Below, piece after piece: positions 46,513 through 56,424 of a stretch of DNA of 64,000 nucleotides. The stretch comes from Siphonodentalium dalli (Eukaryota > Mollusca > Scaphopoda > Gadilida > Siphonodentaliidae). Within the stretch, counting starts at the first letter, position 1, and each line of letters starts with the position of its first letter. The stretch spans positions 73,449,980 to 73,513,979 of the forward strand of contig CP136063.1 of the NCBI GenBank assembly GCA_032622095.1. The letters run 5' to 3'. The translations under genes and the position numbers were made by a program. The notes beneath the pieces were generated by a model. It searched no databases. It was not told the origin of the DNA and worked only from the letters and a program-made list of their open reading frames with translations.

Positions 46513-46699
46513 AGCGATTTAACGTACTCTTACTTCGTACGTGCAGACCTTGTTACAATTGTTACAACATCACATCATGTGGCGTGATACTGTGGTGTGA
46601 AATAATGAATGACTTGTAATTAAAAGATGTTCCTAGTAACCACTGGGGAATATAGGGAACAAATAGCTCAAACAATCAAGACATATCATAAATATATAT

Positions 46700-47045
46700 G
46701 GCCCGGGCGGCAAACGTCCTCTGATGTGAGAAGTGACAACCCGTCGACAAGTATAATGAACAACCATACGCTTGACCCAAAACAACAACAACAACTACTA
46801 CTACTTGACAAGAACAAAGTAAAGAATGTGTTGAACAAACTAGAGAATTGGTTGAACAAACTAGAGAATGGGTTGCAAATTTCCCTTAATGTAAGGAGTG
46901 ACAACCTATTCAACAGCATGGATCAGTTGATAACTACAATGAGAACTAGATACCGGTATGGATACGAACAATGTTCAACTGACAAGAACTAGAGAATGGG
47001 TTGCAAATATCCCTTAATGTAAGGATTGACAACCTATTCCACAAT
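46700..47045. repeat. Subterminal-type direct repeats 3' of the transposase
   Basis: A ~55-bp motif ('agagaatgggttgcaaat', 'tcccttaatgtaagga', 'tgacaacctatt') occurs at about 46863-46915 and 46989-47040. A weaker copy is near 46716 ('gtgagaagtgacaaccc'), and 'gaacaaactagagaat' is repeated twice at 46834-46868. EnSpm/CACTA elements typically carry such repeats near their ends. Confidence 0.6.
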
Positions 47046-47106
47046 ATATGTTGAAAACTATTGTGAGAACTAGATACTGGCACAGCTAACAACTTCAACG
47101 TGCAAT

Positions 47107-49554
47107 CTAGGATGGAAATATCCTATATGTGGGAACAACCAAGCACTGGCATCCACATTCATATAAACCTAGTGGGTGCCGATCAGCCAGTCTATCGACT
47201 CTAACTAGCCTGGCCTTGGTTGTTCTCTTCACGACAAATGAATGCAAATGAGGATTGAAGCCGACATTTTCCAGAAGTGTAACAACAAAGTGAGGGAATC
47301 CAGATATAAATATACAAGATTTTATCTGACCTAAGAACAATCTGTCTAAACCAGCACCAAGGACAACACACATGTCAGTTTTGTAAGTGACATTGTTGAA
47401 CTCAACTGACTTGCACTTTGAAACGAACTCATCTTTGCAAGTCGAGTGTATTTGGTCAATGACAGCCCTCTCCATGAGAGCAACTGGAAAGTTTTTACAT
47501 TTTGACGGCTTTGAAATTGTCTCAGAGAGATAATTTGGCGTCAAATGGAAATGAGCTTGCGACATCTGATGGCGCTTTGCAAGAAAGCCACAAGTATCTT
47601 TTCTGTTCTTGGTTTTCGTAAACCACTCTAAAAAGTTATGTTTGCCTTCGAACCGAATCGTCCAAACTGTTGACAATGGACCATAGAGCATCATTTGATC
47701 TGGATAATGCAAGATATAGTGACCTTTTGGTTTAAGATTTTTGTTGAAAACTTTGAGATAACCATCGAAAAACTGATGCAATAGCTCCCTCAAGTACTCG
47801 GCGATCCCGTCGGATAAACAGGGAGAACATATGATGTCAACGATTTCCATTAGCTCTAGAATAAGATTCCAATGACCATCATCGTCTGGTATGCAATGTC
47901 CGACAAATAGTGGAAGCAATATGAGGAAACACCACATTTGACTCATTGTTTGTTTCAAACCATTCAGATTCTTATTCAGAATGGATGGCTTATTTGGAGA
48001 ATCAACACCAGAATAAGCAAATGATCCGATCCTATCATTCAAATAATCAAGAGAGAAAAAATCTGCCGATATGAAATACTTGATGCCATCTAACAAAACA
48101 TCTGGAACGAAACCTTCGAAGAGATCATGTGAAATGTCTGACGGGAGTCCACCAATGACATGAAAATAGTTGAGAGATTCGAGGACTGAATTATTTTTCA
48201 CACCGTAAATTCGTGCGAAAGACGAATCTTTCTCAACAACTTCTAATTGGCCCGAATTACCATCAACTGTTCTGGGATCAAACTGAGAAGAATCTATTTC
48301 CCTATGCATATCCTGTGATGTGATCATGCACATTCTGCAGTTTCTGAGAGTTGTGAAGCACTCAAAATAACCACCAATAGCATGACTACCGAGATTATCA
48401 CCGACCATAACAGACACAGTTCCCATGAACTGATTATTTTGACCTCTGACTTGGACTGTTATTCCTTGAGTTTCAAGAATTCTAATGTCATTCAACAAAG
48501 GCCTCAAAATTTCTTCATATCCATATTTCTTCACATGTGAACTCTGACAAAGAGTCACTAATTGAATAGTATACAACTTAGATCTATATTGTGGAGGAAG
48601 ATTTCCCAAACTGAAGTAAAAGGCATCAAATTTAGATTTCTGAACCTTGTTTCTGATAGGGTTGACAACTGTGAACTCGTCGTGATATAATATCAATTGG
48701 AGAGCTTGCTTGTTAGCTTTGAACAAATTGTTATTTGAAAATCTTTCACCGTCACAAAAATCAAACTTTCTTCCAGGGACACTGGAAAAATGACCATTTA
48801 TTACCTCCGAAAGAACATCCTCATGACTCAACATCAATTTGAGAACATCCAGAATCGGTATGTACTGAAAGGAATCCTGCTTTCCACATTCGACTGGCTC
48901 TACAATACCGTAGTTATCAGACACATGCTTTGAGTAGTTTTTTTCATAATGAAAATGAGTGAGAGCGGAGTCAAATCTGCTTTGAAACTCTGAACTAACT
49001 GGAAAACCATCAAGAGAATTGGGATTGATTCCATTCTTAGATAAACAATCACGAAACTCTAATATCAACTGATCAGAACATAAATTTGTATAATTGGAGA
49101 TTGTGTCTAAAGTGAATTGACAATTTGAAAAAGGGAATTTGTGACGTTCTCGAATAGATAAGAGCATCCTGGCAACGGAGTCGCGAAGGTCAAGCCTCTC
49201 TTGCGATGGCGCTTGATCGTCAACATTAGCGGAAAGCAAATCACCATGAGTGACCTCTGAAAAATCATCTTGATCAACCACTGTGTATACTCGATCTCTA
49301 CTGATAAGCTGATCGTGAAAAGTTTTGTGCTTACGACTAATATGGCGAACTAATGCATTTACTAATGAATAGGTACAACTGCACCCGTCAATACCACATT
49401 GAATAGAAAATTTTGCTTCCTGTTCATGTCCAACCCTATGATGCTTCAACAGATTTGCGAATTTCATGCAAGAGAAAAGGCATTTGTCACAACTGAAAGG
49501 ATGCGAGGATTCCATGTTATTACGACTGTCATTGGGAATATAAATAGCGCGCAT
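47107..49554 (-). CDS. EnSpm/CACTA-like transposase with N-terminal C2H2 fingers
   Basis: A single uninterrupted frame of 815 codons from the first ATG at 49554. The open frame extends three codons further, to just after a possible acceptor 'ccttttttag' near 49574. The N-terminus has two C2H2-type fingers: CDKCLFSCMKF with HHRVGH, and CGIDGCSCTYS with HISRKH. The central part has VGDNLGSHAIGGYFECF followed by CRMC, then LPSDISHDLFEGFVPD. The C-terminal part has GHYILHYPDQMMLYGPL, TIRFEGKH and KNRKDTCGF. The order (first acidic residue, C-x2-C, D..HD.leG, HYPd..GPl) parallels the plant TNP2/Transposase_21 plus DUF4218 arrangement. An RNase-H-fold DDE transposase of the EnSpm/CACTA group is therefore my best reading. 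No stops or frameshifts, so recent or selected. Terminal inverted repeats were not found. Confidence 0.7.
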   Translation of the reverse strand: MRAIYIPNDSRNNMESSHPFSCDKCLFSCMKFANLLKHHRVGHEQEAKFSIQCGIDGCSCTYSLVNALVRHISRKHKTFHDQLISRDRVYTVVDQDDFSEVTHGDLLSANVDDQAPSQERLDLRDSVARMLLSIRERHKFPFSNCQFTLDTISNYTNLCSDQLILEFRDCLSKNGINPNSLDGFPVSSEFQSRFDSALTHFHYEKNYSKHVSDNYGIVEPVECGKQDSFQYIPILDVLKLMLSHEDVLSEVINGHFSSVPGRKFDFCDGERFSNNNLFKANKQALQLILYHDEFTVVNPIRNKVQKSKFDAFYFSLGNLPPQYRSKLYTIQLVTLCQSSHVKKYGYEEILRPLLNDIRILETQGITVQVRGQNNQFMGTVSVMVGDNLGSHAIGGYFECFTTLRNCRMCMITSQDMHREIDSSQFDPRTVDGNSGQLEVVEKDSSFARIYGVKNNSVLESLNYFHVIGGLPSDISHDLFEGFVPDVLLDGIKYFISADFFSLDYLNDRIGSFAYSGVDSPNKPSILNKNLNGLKQTMSQMWCFLILLPLFVGHCIPDDDGHWNLILELMEIVDIICSPCLSDGIAEYLRELLHQFFDGYLKVFNKNLKPKGHYILHYPDQMMLYGPLSTVWTIRFEGKHNFLEWFTKTKNRKDTCGFLAKRHQMSQAHFHLTPNYLSETISKPSKCKNFPVALMERAVIDQIHSTCKDEFVSKCKSVEFNNVTYKTDMCVVLGAGLDRLFLGQIKSCIFISGFPHFVVTLLENVGFNPHLHSFVVKRTTKARLVRVDRLADRHPLGLYECGCQCLVVPTYRIFPS

Positions 49555-49590
49555 AGAAGACAACCATTTCTAAAAAAGGCCAATAAATGA

Positions 49591-50185
49591 AGAGGTACTC
49601 ACATTAATAACGAGTCGAAACGGAACTAAAACTAAGAAACTAAACGGAATCAGGAAGAACTTATAACAGTTGGTAAAGTATAAAAATTGTTGAAGCTACC
49701 TCAATATATATAACATATGTGGTATTGTTGTTTTTAGAAACAATGGCCAATGGCTGATCCTATTAGTCCGCGGTCAACCCTTATTGGTTGGCACTGATTT
49801 GCAGCCCTTATTCACACGTCACCTAGAACAATAGTCAAAAAGGGAACAGGTGTCTTAAAAAAAAAACTGTCTTGTCACCTCGGCGGTGAATCAGAGGGAT
49901 TAATGACATCGCACCTAAACTGTGCCTTGATTAGGAATCAACTGTCAACAGCTGGATTGTTTTTACAGTGATCGATGATTTCTCCTCTAATGCCAATACT
50001 AATTGGCCCATTGTCATCGGAAGGATGAAAGGTGTCTATCTAGATTCATTTGTTCCAATAAACACACATGAAAGTCGATATGAAAACGGCGACGAATCTC
50101 ATTGTATATGAGCACATCTCAAGTTGTAACTCAAACACTTGATTTTATTGTATATATATTTGTGTCGAATATCCCTTTAGCCCCC
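49591..50185. other. Upstream flank of the transposase; no gene seen
   Basis: It contains no recognised frame. 'gcggtcaacccttattggtt' and 'gtcacctcggcggtgaatca' are locally distinctive, but no partner for a terminal inverted repeat was found left of 47.1 kb. Confidence 0.4.
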
Positions 50186-50191
50186 CCAAAT

Positions 50192-51160
50192 CACATTCCC
50201 GCCTTTAACATTAAGGCCTTCGATTCCGTATGGCACGACGGCCTAAGATACAAGTTCAGCCAGCTCAACATCGCCCGAAAATACACACGACTAGTATCCT
50301 CTTTCCTACAAGATCGTCAACTCAGCGTCCGCATCAACAAGGACACATCCAGCCCAGTATTCCTACGCGCCGGAAACCCACAAGGATCGGTACTCAGCCC
50401 GCTCCTCTTCCTGATATACGCCAATGACATACCCACCAACCCAAGAAACAACGTAGAAATCTCACAATTCGCCGACGACCTAGGACTCTGGACAACACAC
50501 AAAAACCCCAGGATCCTACAAAAACGATTACAAAATACCCTCGACGACTTATCAACATGGTGCTCTAGATGGAGAATAAAACTCAACGCCAAGAAAACCC
50601 AACTCATCATATTCCACCAGAGAAAAACAACACAGACTATCAACATCAAGATAGACAACGAGACCGTTCAACCATCCAACCAAGCCATCCTACTAGGAAT
50701 CGCCCTTGACCAACGAATGACCTTCGCCGCGCACATAAAAAAAGTCGCCGACAAAGCCAGAAAAAGAACAAACCTGCTAAGTTGTCTCAGAGGTACCGAC
50801 TGGGGAACCAACAGCCAGACCATCATCAACCTCTTCAAACTATACGTCCGCCCAGTAATGGAGTATGGCGCACCCATCATAGCAGCAGCCTCCAACAGCT
50901 CAATCGAAACCCTGCAGAAAGTCCAAAACAAAGCTCTCCGCATCGCTCTACATCAGCCAATCTTCACACCAATCCAAGCCCTCCACGACGCAGCAGACAT
51001 ACCTCCGATGAAACAACGACTAACCGACCTCAGAAACCAGACCCTCGCCAGAATTGACAACAGCCCACTCATCCAAGAACTCCATCTACGAAACCAGCTG
51101 CTCTCCACCAAAAAGACCAAGTCCATCCTAGAAATCGACAACACCGACAAACCCATCTAG
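50192..51160 (+). pseudogene. Jockey-like non-LTR reverse transcriptase, 5'-truncated
   Basis: The open frame begins inside RT motif A (KAFDSVWHDGLRYKFSQL), so the first catalytic Asp and the endonuclease domain are missing. It continues with LRAGNPQGSVLSPLLFLIYA (motif B), SQFADDLGLW (motif C, FADD), CSRWRIKLNAKKTQLIIF and LGIALDQRMTFAAHI. The thumb and connection region follows, with YVRPVMEYGAPI and LQKVQNKALRIAL. The Jockey/Nimb-type motif order is clear. Codons are strongly C-ending and the sense strand is C-rich, unlike the neighbouring AT-rich DNA. There are no internal stops, so the insertion is young. Its 3' end overlaps a second frame that runs into an SGNH domain. Confidence 0.85.
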
Positions 51161-51864
51161 ATCCCATACAACCGTCAACCAAGCCAACCAACAACCAAAT
51201 CACCAGCCAGCCAATAACCTCACCAGCCAACGCTAATACAGCCCCAACCACTCCAGCACTTCGCCAGCCACACCACCGACCAAGCATCCAAGATGCATCA
51301 GCCTTAAAGCCAGCCAACCAACAGCCACACCAACCAGACATCCAGCCTAAACCCAAGCCTCACACCCCAACAGCCTCGACTCCACCACGCTTCCACTCCT
51401 TTGGACGGAGTGGCGCTACAACGCAATCAGTGATCCGCAATAATGCCATCAACCAATGCTTGGAATGCCAGCCAACCAAAATATTCTTGCAGATCGGTGG
51501 GAATGACATCGGACAAAAATCAGTTGCCAAAGACGTTGCAGAAGATATAGCATGCATTGCACGCCTGTTAGCGAATTCCCGTGGTGTTAACACCGTAATA
51601 ATTTGTAGTTTGTTCAGGCGTTTTCGACCCAGAAATATGACAGCTGATAGTTATAATAAGATTCAAAGTGAAGTGAACTCAAGACTGCGGTCTGAATTCT
51701 GCAGAGACCCGAAGATCCATTTTTGGTCACTCAAAGGACTCAGGGATGTGCCCAGTTCATCGCGGTGGTATGGCAGCGATGAAGTCCACCTTGATGACGA
51801 CGGATACCGGAAATATGCAGTTCAGCTGAGGCGAGCTCTTCGGTGTGAAGTATACAAAAACTAA
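51058..51864 (+). CDS. Pro/Gln-rich linker plus SGNH-hydrolase-like domain, overlapping the RT
   Basis: In the frame one base before that of the RT, the sequence is open from 51058 through the RT stop (51158-51160) to TAA at 51864. The first ~110 codons are Pro/Gln/Thr/Ser-rich, with the same C-rich composition as the RT. They are followed by FHSFGRSGATTQSV, KIFLQIGGNDIG (block III, GxND-like) and GSDEVHLDDDGYRKYAV (block V, DxxH). Block I with the nucleophilic Ser is not present, so esterase activity is doubtful. SGNH esterases are known in ORF1 of CR1-type elements and in mollusc repeats. Here the domain is downstream of an RT. There is no obvious ATG, so it may be an extension reached by frameshifting, or a separate truncated insertion. 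Confidence 0.6.
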   Translation, partial: QQPTHPRTPSTKPAALHQKDQVHPRNRQHRQTHLDPIQPSTKPTNNQITSQPITSPANANTAPTTPALRQPHHRPSIQDASALKPANQQPHQPDIQPKPKPHTPTASTPPRFHSFGRSGATTQSVIRNNAINQCLECQPTKIFLQIGGNDIGQKSVAKDVAEDIACIARLLANSRGVNTVIICSLFRRFRPRNMTADSYNKIQSEVNSRLRSEFCRDPKIHFWSLKGLRDVPSSSRWYGSDEVHLDDDGYRKYAVQLRRALRCEVYKN

Positions 51865-51954
51865 CCGACTTAGTTATTGCATACTCACACACACATATAT
51901 ATTGTTGTGCAGCACCAATGCACATTTACATTTTATATTATGTATATTGCCATA

Positions 51955-51990
51955 TTGTGTTTTTTATATTAAAGCAAATTAAAAAAAATG
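51955..51990 (+). terminator. Poly(A) signal and A-tail of the RT/SGNH element
   Basis: 'attaaagcaaattaaaaaaa' about 100 bp after the SGNH stop looks like an ATTAAA signal with a short A-tail, marking the 3' end of a retroposed transcript. Confidence 0.5.
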
Positions 51991-52204
51991 CATATCCAGT
52001 CTTTATAATTTATCTATATGGCCATGTATACGTATTTGTTGGTTGAGTTCACCTCGATAATTCCAATTTCCATGACCCGCATGTGGGACAATATGCAGTT
52101 TCCAATTTTGAAAAAATAAGAATAGGAATATATACATTGTGCATCAAAACATGTAAGCGACACGCATGGTTGAAACTTGAGGGGGGTTGAACATCAAGCT
52201 ACAA

Positions 52205-53178
52205 TGTTATGTCTTGCATTTAAACGTGTCAACTGACACGGAGTTGATTCACTTACTGTGTCAAGAATTTTCTAGGCGACACAGCGCTACGCATCTGCTG
52301 TGTCAAATGACACAGCGATAAAACTCAGCTTGAATAGTTCCAAATTCCATAAATAATATATTCAAAGACATATTTGTGTTCATATATCATGATATGAAAG
52401 GTTACCATTTCGATTCCGAGGGGGTGGGAATAATTTTACATTTGCACAGAAACGTGTCAAATGACACATAACACGGAAAAACGACACGTCCAGTGTGTCA
52501 GCAAAGATATTTGTAATTTTGTTTAGTAACTTGCGACACGTTTATCGTGTCAGATGACACAGCGATAACAATCAGCTTGAATAGTTCCAAATTCCACAAA
52601 TAATCTATTCAAAGACATATATGTGGTCATATGTCCTGATATGAAAGGTCACCATTTCGATTCCGAGGGGATGGGAATAATCTTATATTTGCACATAAAC
52701 GTGTCACATGACACATAACGCGGAAAAACGACACGTTTAGTGTGTCAGCAAAGATGTTGTTAATTTTGTTTAGTAACTTGCGACACAGAGCGACACGTTT
52801 AGCGTGTCAGATGACACAGCGATAAAAATCAGCTTGAATAGTTCCAAATTCCACAAATAATCTATTCAAAGACATATATGTGGTCATATGTCATGATATG
52901 AAAGGTCACCATTTCGTTTCCGAGGGGATGGGAATAATTTTATATTTGCACAGAAACGTGTCACATGACACATAACGCGGAAAAACGACACGTTTAGTGT
53001 GTCAGCAAAGATTTTGTTTAGAAATTTGCGACACAGAGCGAAACGTTTACCGTGTAAGATGACGCGTCTATAGTAATTGGAATGAAATAATTAGCTGCCG
53101 TGTCGCTATATGTGTCGTTTGACACACCTAATTCACTGGGTGACACGGTAAAGTTTTTCAGTGATATATTGCGTGAAC
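52205..53178 (+). repeat. GTGTCANNTGACAC palindrome array, locus 2, ~250-bp units
   Basis: Three tandem units start at 'cagcgataaaa' or 'cagcgataaca' near 52314, 52560 and 52815. Each has 'tcagcttgaatagttccaaa', 'gacatatatgtggtcatatg', 'ggggatgggaataat' and a cluster of gtgtca/tgacac palindromes with 'cggaaaaacgacacg'. The right end, 'ggtgacacggtaaagttttt' plus 'cagtgatatattgcg', is the reverse complement of the left end of the array at 29645. Between palindromes the body differs from locus 1. Confidence 0.9.
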
Positions 53179-53281
53179 GATTCTTTTGACAAATATGTTT
53201 TAAGCCGTTTTTTGCTCTTATCCTCATTTGACGTGTTACCTGGTCAGACACCTACTTAGCAAATATTGCTTACACATAAAA

Positions 53282-53530
53282 ACCATATATGGCAACTTAG
53301 GTAAGCATTGGATCAAGTCATTACTGATGGTGCCCCCCCCCCCCCGTGATCGTCGCCACTTTCCATATTCCTACCGGCCCATTTGCTACTGGTTCCGACA
53401 GAGGATCGAAACTTATCCGTTTTATTGTTTCGTTGGACGCCATGAATGAGTTGAGGTATTTCCCTCCCCTATTATTGACGTGCTCCGTCACTGGAGATAT
53501 GAATTTGACTCGGATCATCTGCAATAAAAT
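53282..53530 (+). repeat. 250-bp dispersed repeat (family P), copy 2, with poly-C
   Basis: Near-identical to 25363-25610. Differences include 'ggcaactt' for 'ggtaactt', a 1-base change in the C-run context, and 'gacagaggatcg' for 'gacaggatcg'. Confidence 0.85.
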
Positions 53531-53756
53531 AGATGAATTCTTAAATGTATGTTCTGACAATCGATGGTATACTATTATATTGATTACATGGACACCCCTC
53601 ATTCAAAAGCAAGAAGCTGTACAATTTCCATTTGGGCCGAGATGTTGGCGAATGCTTTATAATTTATTCTATATATGGGATAGTATTATAGTGATCTTCG
53701 GCAAAATCGGGGATACATGGAAATTTAATACCTGGATGTCGATTGTGAACCCACAG
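53531..53756. other. Spacer between repeat families
   Basis: No gene or repeat recognised. Confidence 0.4.
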
Positions 53757-54215
53757 TCAGTGTACATATATTTTGAGTTTTCCATGCGGTGTGAAGCTCG
53801 ATGGGATTCGACTCAAGCAGCAGATGCCGGTGGTATGTCGGCCCAAACATCTGGTAGTAGATGGATTAGATGAGCCCGATGGGTTTCGACTCGAGCAGAT
53901 GTTGGTGGTGTGTCGGTACAGACATCTAGGTGCATGGATGTGATGAGCCCGATGGGGCGCGGCAGGTGCTGGTGGTATGTCGGCACAGGAATACGGCGGT
54001 GAATGGAAATGATGGACTCGATGGGGTACGGCTCGAGCGACAGATACGGGTGGTGTATCGGCCCAGCATCCGGTGGAATGAATATGATGCATGGGTGTAA
54101 ATCCGGATCAGTAGACCCCACCATATGAATGGACAAAGTCACGCCATCGATAGATGGCCAGACCAAAGGGGAGAAGAGAGAAGGACCGGTGCATCCAAGG
54201 GGCAGGGATACGGGC
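53757..54215 (+). repeat. Minisatellite-bearing dispersed repeat (family M), copy 2
   Basis: It starts 'agtcagtgtacatatatttt' and contains the same ~70-bp units as 4975-5460 (one partly deleted at 53957) and the shared tail 'acaaagtcacgccatcgata'. Both strands are open over long stretches for the same trivial reason. Confidence 0.75.
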
Positions 54216-54454
54216 TAACCAGATATACGTTTTGAAATATAAACTTTTTTGACCATTGCAGGCCAGCGGACACCTGCTCGATCGTATGGATAATAGAATT
54301 TCACCAAAATGTGAGCTGGAAATGTTGGTACACTCGCCCACAGATCAAAATGGGGGAAGACGCATGGAGTTGATCAATTTTATGTACATGTATTTGAACG
54401 TCAGTATAGTTTATTGTTGCAAGAACATTTCCGCTTCATATTTGGTTTTGTTTT

Positions 54455-54798
54455 GGCATCGACATCGATGCCAGCAAGCCGAACAATATTTGGTAAGCGG
54501 ACACTCCCGTTCGGATCAAGATCGGCATTCCACGGTGTCCGTTTTGTCGCCTAAAAAACCGAGACATTGCTGACAGGTGGCAAATTTGGTCTTTCACCAC
54601 TTTCTTCATTTCCTCACTTGCCATCGACATGCTTCTGGTGTGCGCGTAGGTAATTGAATATGCACGTTCTCCTCCCCTGCCAGCTCGTCCTATCTGCTGC
54701 CAAAAATTGATCAGTCGTTCGGCAGCACCGAAATGGATTACATACATAACATCATTTATGTCCACCCCATTCCCAGGGCTATAGTTGCTATCAGGCAC
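54455..54798 (-). pseudogene. RecQ-like DNA helicase exon (motifs V-VI and Zn region), frameshifted
   Basis: Minus strand. After an acceptor-like 'ttatatccacag' (before 54798) the sequence reads CLIATIALGMG, then, one base out of frame, VDINDVMYVIHFG (motif V), FWQQIGRAGRGG (motif VI) and a helical KKVVKDQICHLSAMSRFF. The Cys-rich Zn-binding tail (CPLTKYCSACWHRC) appears in a third frame beyond an in-frame stop. RecQ helicases unwind DNA 3' to 5' using these motifs. The first shift lies in a four-G run (54765-54768) where five G would restore the frame, so an assembly error there is possible. The second lesion makes a pseudogene more likely. The ATPase exons were not found upstream to 56 kb. 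Confidence 0.7.
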
Positions 54799-54934
54799 CT
54801 GTGGATATAAACACATCAATTTAAGTGAGTTCCCCTTAACAGTTTGTATCTATATTGTAATAATATATAGTGAAGCCGAAACTTTCCTTTGAGAACACGC
54901 TTTACAGAAAAGGTAACCACACGCATCAATACCC

Positions 54935-55435
54935 TTTATAACATGATCAAATTTAACGCGAAGCAACGGGCAGTATTAATCGAAAACAACAATAACAAAA
55001 TTCAGCGATCGCAAGTCCTTTAAATAATGGCGTGACGTCATCACACGCGCTAATATTACACGTGTGCATGTCTTACCAATAATTAAGAAGCTGGTTTTGT
55101 GGGTTAATTATGTGATAAATAGAGGATCTCACATGAGTTACTATTTTATACGGAATTTATCAACCGAGTTCACTAAATTCGATTTACCGGGGGTCAAACA
55201 GAATTCAGTGGACGAGATTGATAAATAGCGCCTAAAATAGAACGAGTTTGAAATATCTTTTATCACATGATCAAATAAACGCGAAGTTTTCATCGAAAAA
55301 AAAAATCTTCAACTTCAGCGATCGCAAGTCATTTAAATAATGGCGTGACGTCATCGCACGCGCTAATATTACACGTGTGTCTTACCAATAATTATGAAAC
55401 TGGTTTTGTGGGTTAATTATGTGATAAAAGTTAAT
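54935..55435. repeat. Duplicated block with CRE and E-box motifs
   Basis: About 170 bp ('atgatcaaattaacgcgaa', 'cagcgatcgcaagtc', 'atttaaataatggcgtgacg', 'gctggttttgtgggttaatt') occurs at about 54940-55115 and 55265-55435. Each copy contains a perfect TGACGTCA (55033-55040 and 55346-55353) and a CACGTG. Duplicated full CRE sites suggest a regulatory block or a transposon end. Confidence 0.75.
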
Positions 55436-55665
55436 ATGTAATATATGTATATTGTATATGGCATCTGCCCTACTCAAATGTGTGTATTATGTCAGTAAAC
55501 TTTAGTTATATATCCATATCAGAATTACCTCGCGTGCTGCTCTTTTTATAACATTTATGGAAGTAACTAATTATTTTTGTGTGACCTGTTCGACCACCTG
55601 GTTTAAAATAGGTGACATGGCTTCAATTGTAAAACATCCAATTCTAGCTATACTTATTAAGAAAT

Positions 55666-55935
55666 TTATACAACAATACGTGGGTCTTTCGCGAATGCCC
55701 ATATATGTGTAAGTGATAGTGTAAATGTTCCTCGTCTCTGTACATAGATGTCAGCACAATCAGTGTGAGTTGAAAAATCTAAATCAACTATAACCTTGTG
55801 TGGCTCGTCGGCTGAACGAACTCCTTCAATAATGTGTCGCTGGTGGAGTCTTGGGTTGATTTGTGATACATCTCGACTCGTCGCGTTGGGTGTGCCCTTT
55901 GGTCCAGAGACTTGGTTTTTTCTGATTATGGCCAC
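55666..55935 (-). CDS. Hypothetical 89-codon ORF
   Basis: A minus-strand frame with ATG: MAIIRKNQVSGPKGTPNATS, a middle with RHIIEGVRSADEPHKVIVDL, ending HIWAFAKDPRIVV. It is protein-like in composition and follows an AT-rich, CRE-bearing region, but it has no recognised domain and the splice context is not clear. Confidence 0.25.
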   Translation of the reverse strand: MAIIRKNQVSGPKGTPNATSRDVSQINPRLHQRHIIEGVRSADEPHKVIVDLDFSTHTDCADIYVQRRGTFTLSLTHIWAFAKDPRIVV

Positions 55936-55939
55936 TCCC

Positions 55940-56424
55940 AGGTAAAGATATAGCTTTGCTGACGCATGTATTGTCCTGTTGGTGGAAATATTGAAATTCT
56001 TATATTATTATGAACTAACAAATAAATAATTATGCTCATGGATTCGGATGGGAACTACACACATCCTATAAGAACTATGTCTAACCAAATTGTTTTCCGT
56101 GGGTTTTTTCATTTGCACAATAGACAGAACCAAATTGAAGAACGAACCGGTTCTTCGTAAACCAACTTATTTATCACGACATGTAGTCTAACGATAAACA
56201 GTTATGGTCGTTATTAACCGATACCGATGTTCAACCTTCTTGGACATTTATATACAAACATTTCATAAATATTATTTCTCCAAAACAAATTAACATAAAT
56301 TGGTTATTTTGCTAATTTGCATTGCAAATGAATGGATGAAATATTATATTATGCAATGGTCGCATGCTGTCGAAGGTGAATGATTGGTTTGAAAGATTTA
56401 CACGAAGACTACCAAATAGTGTGC
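55940..56424. other. Intergenic, no feature seen
   Basis: AT-rich. Its end ('gtgtgcagatatgtcatagc') is the left breakpoint of the tandem duplication that follows. Confidence 0.5.

Noticed and set aside
46627-46992. 121-codon plus-strand frame with Asn/Leu/Gln repeats
   Set aside because: It covers the direct repeats 3' of the transposase; the composition reflects the repeat and no domain is seen.
51069-51356. Trp/Gly-rich minus-strand frame of 95 codons
   Set aside because: Antisense shadow of the Pro/Gln-rich linker (CCA and CCAACC codons).
54108-54341. 77-codon minus-strand frame beside the family M repeat
   Set aside because: Crosses the repeat boundary and has no domain or splice context.
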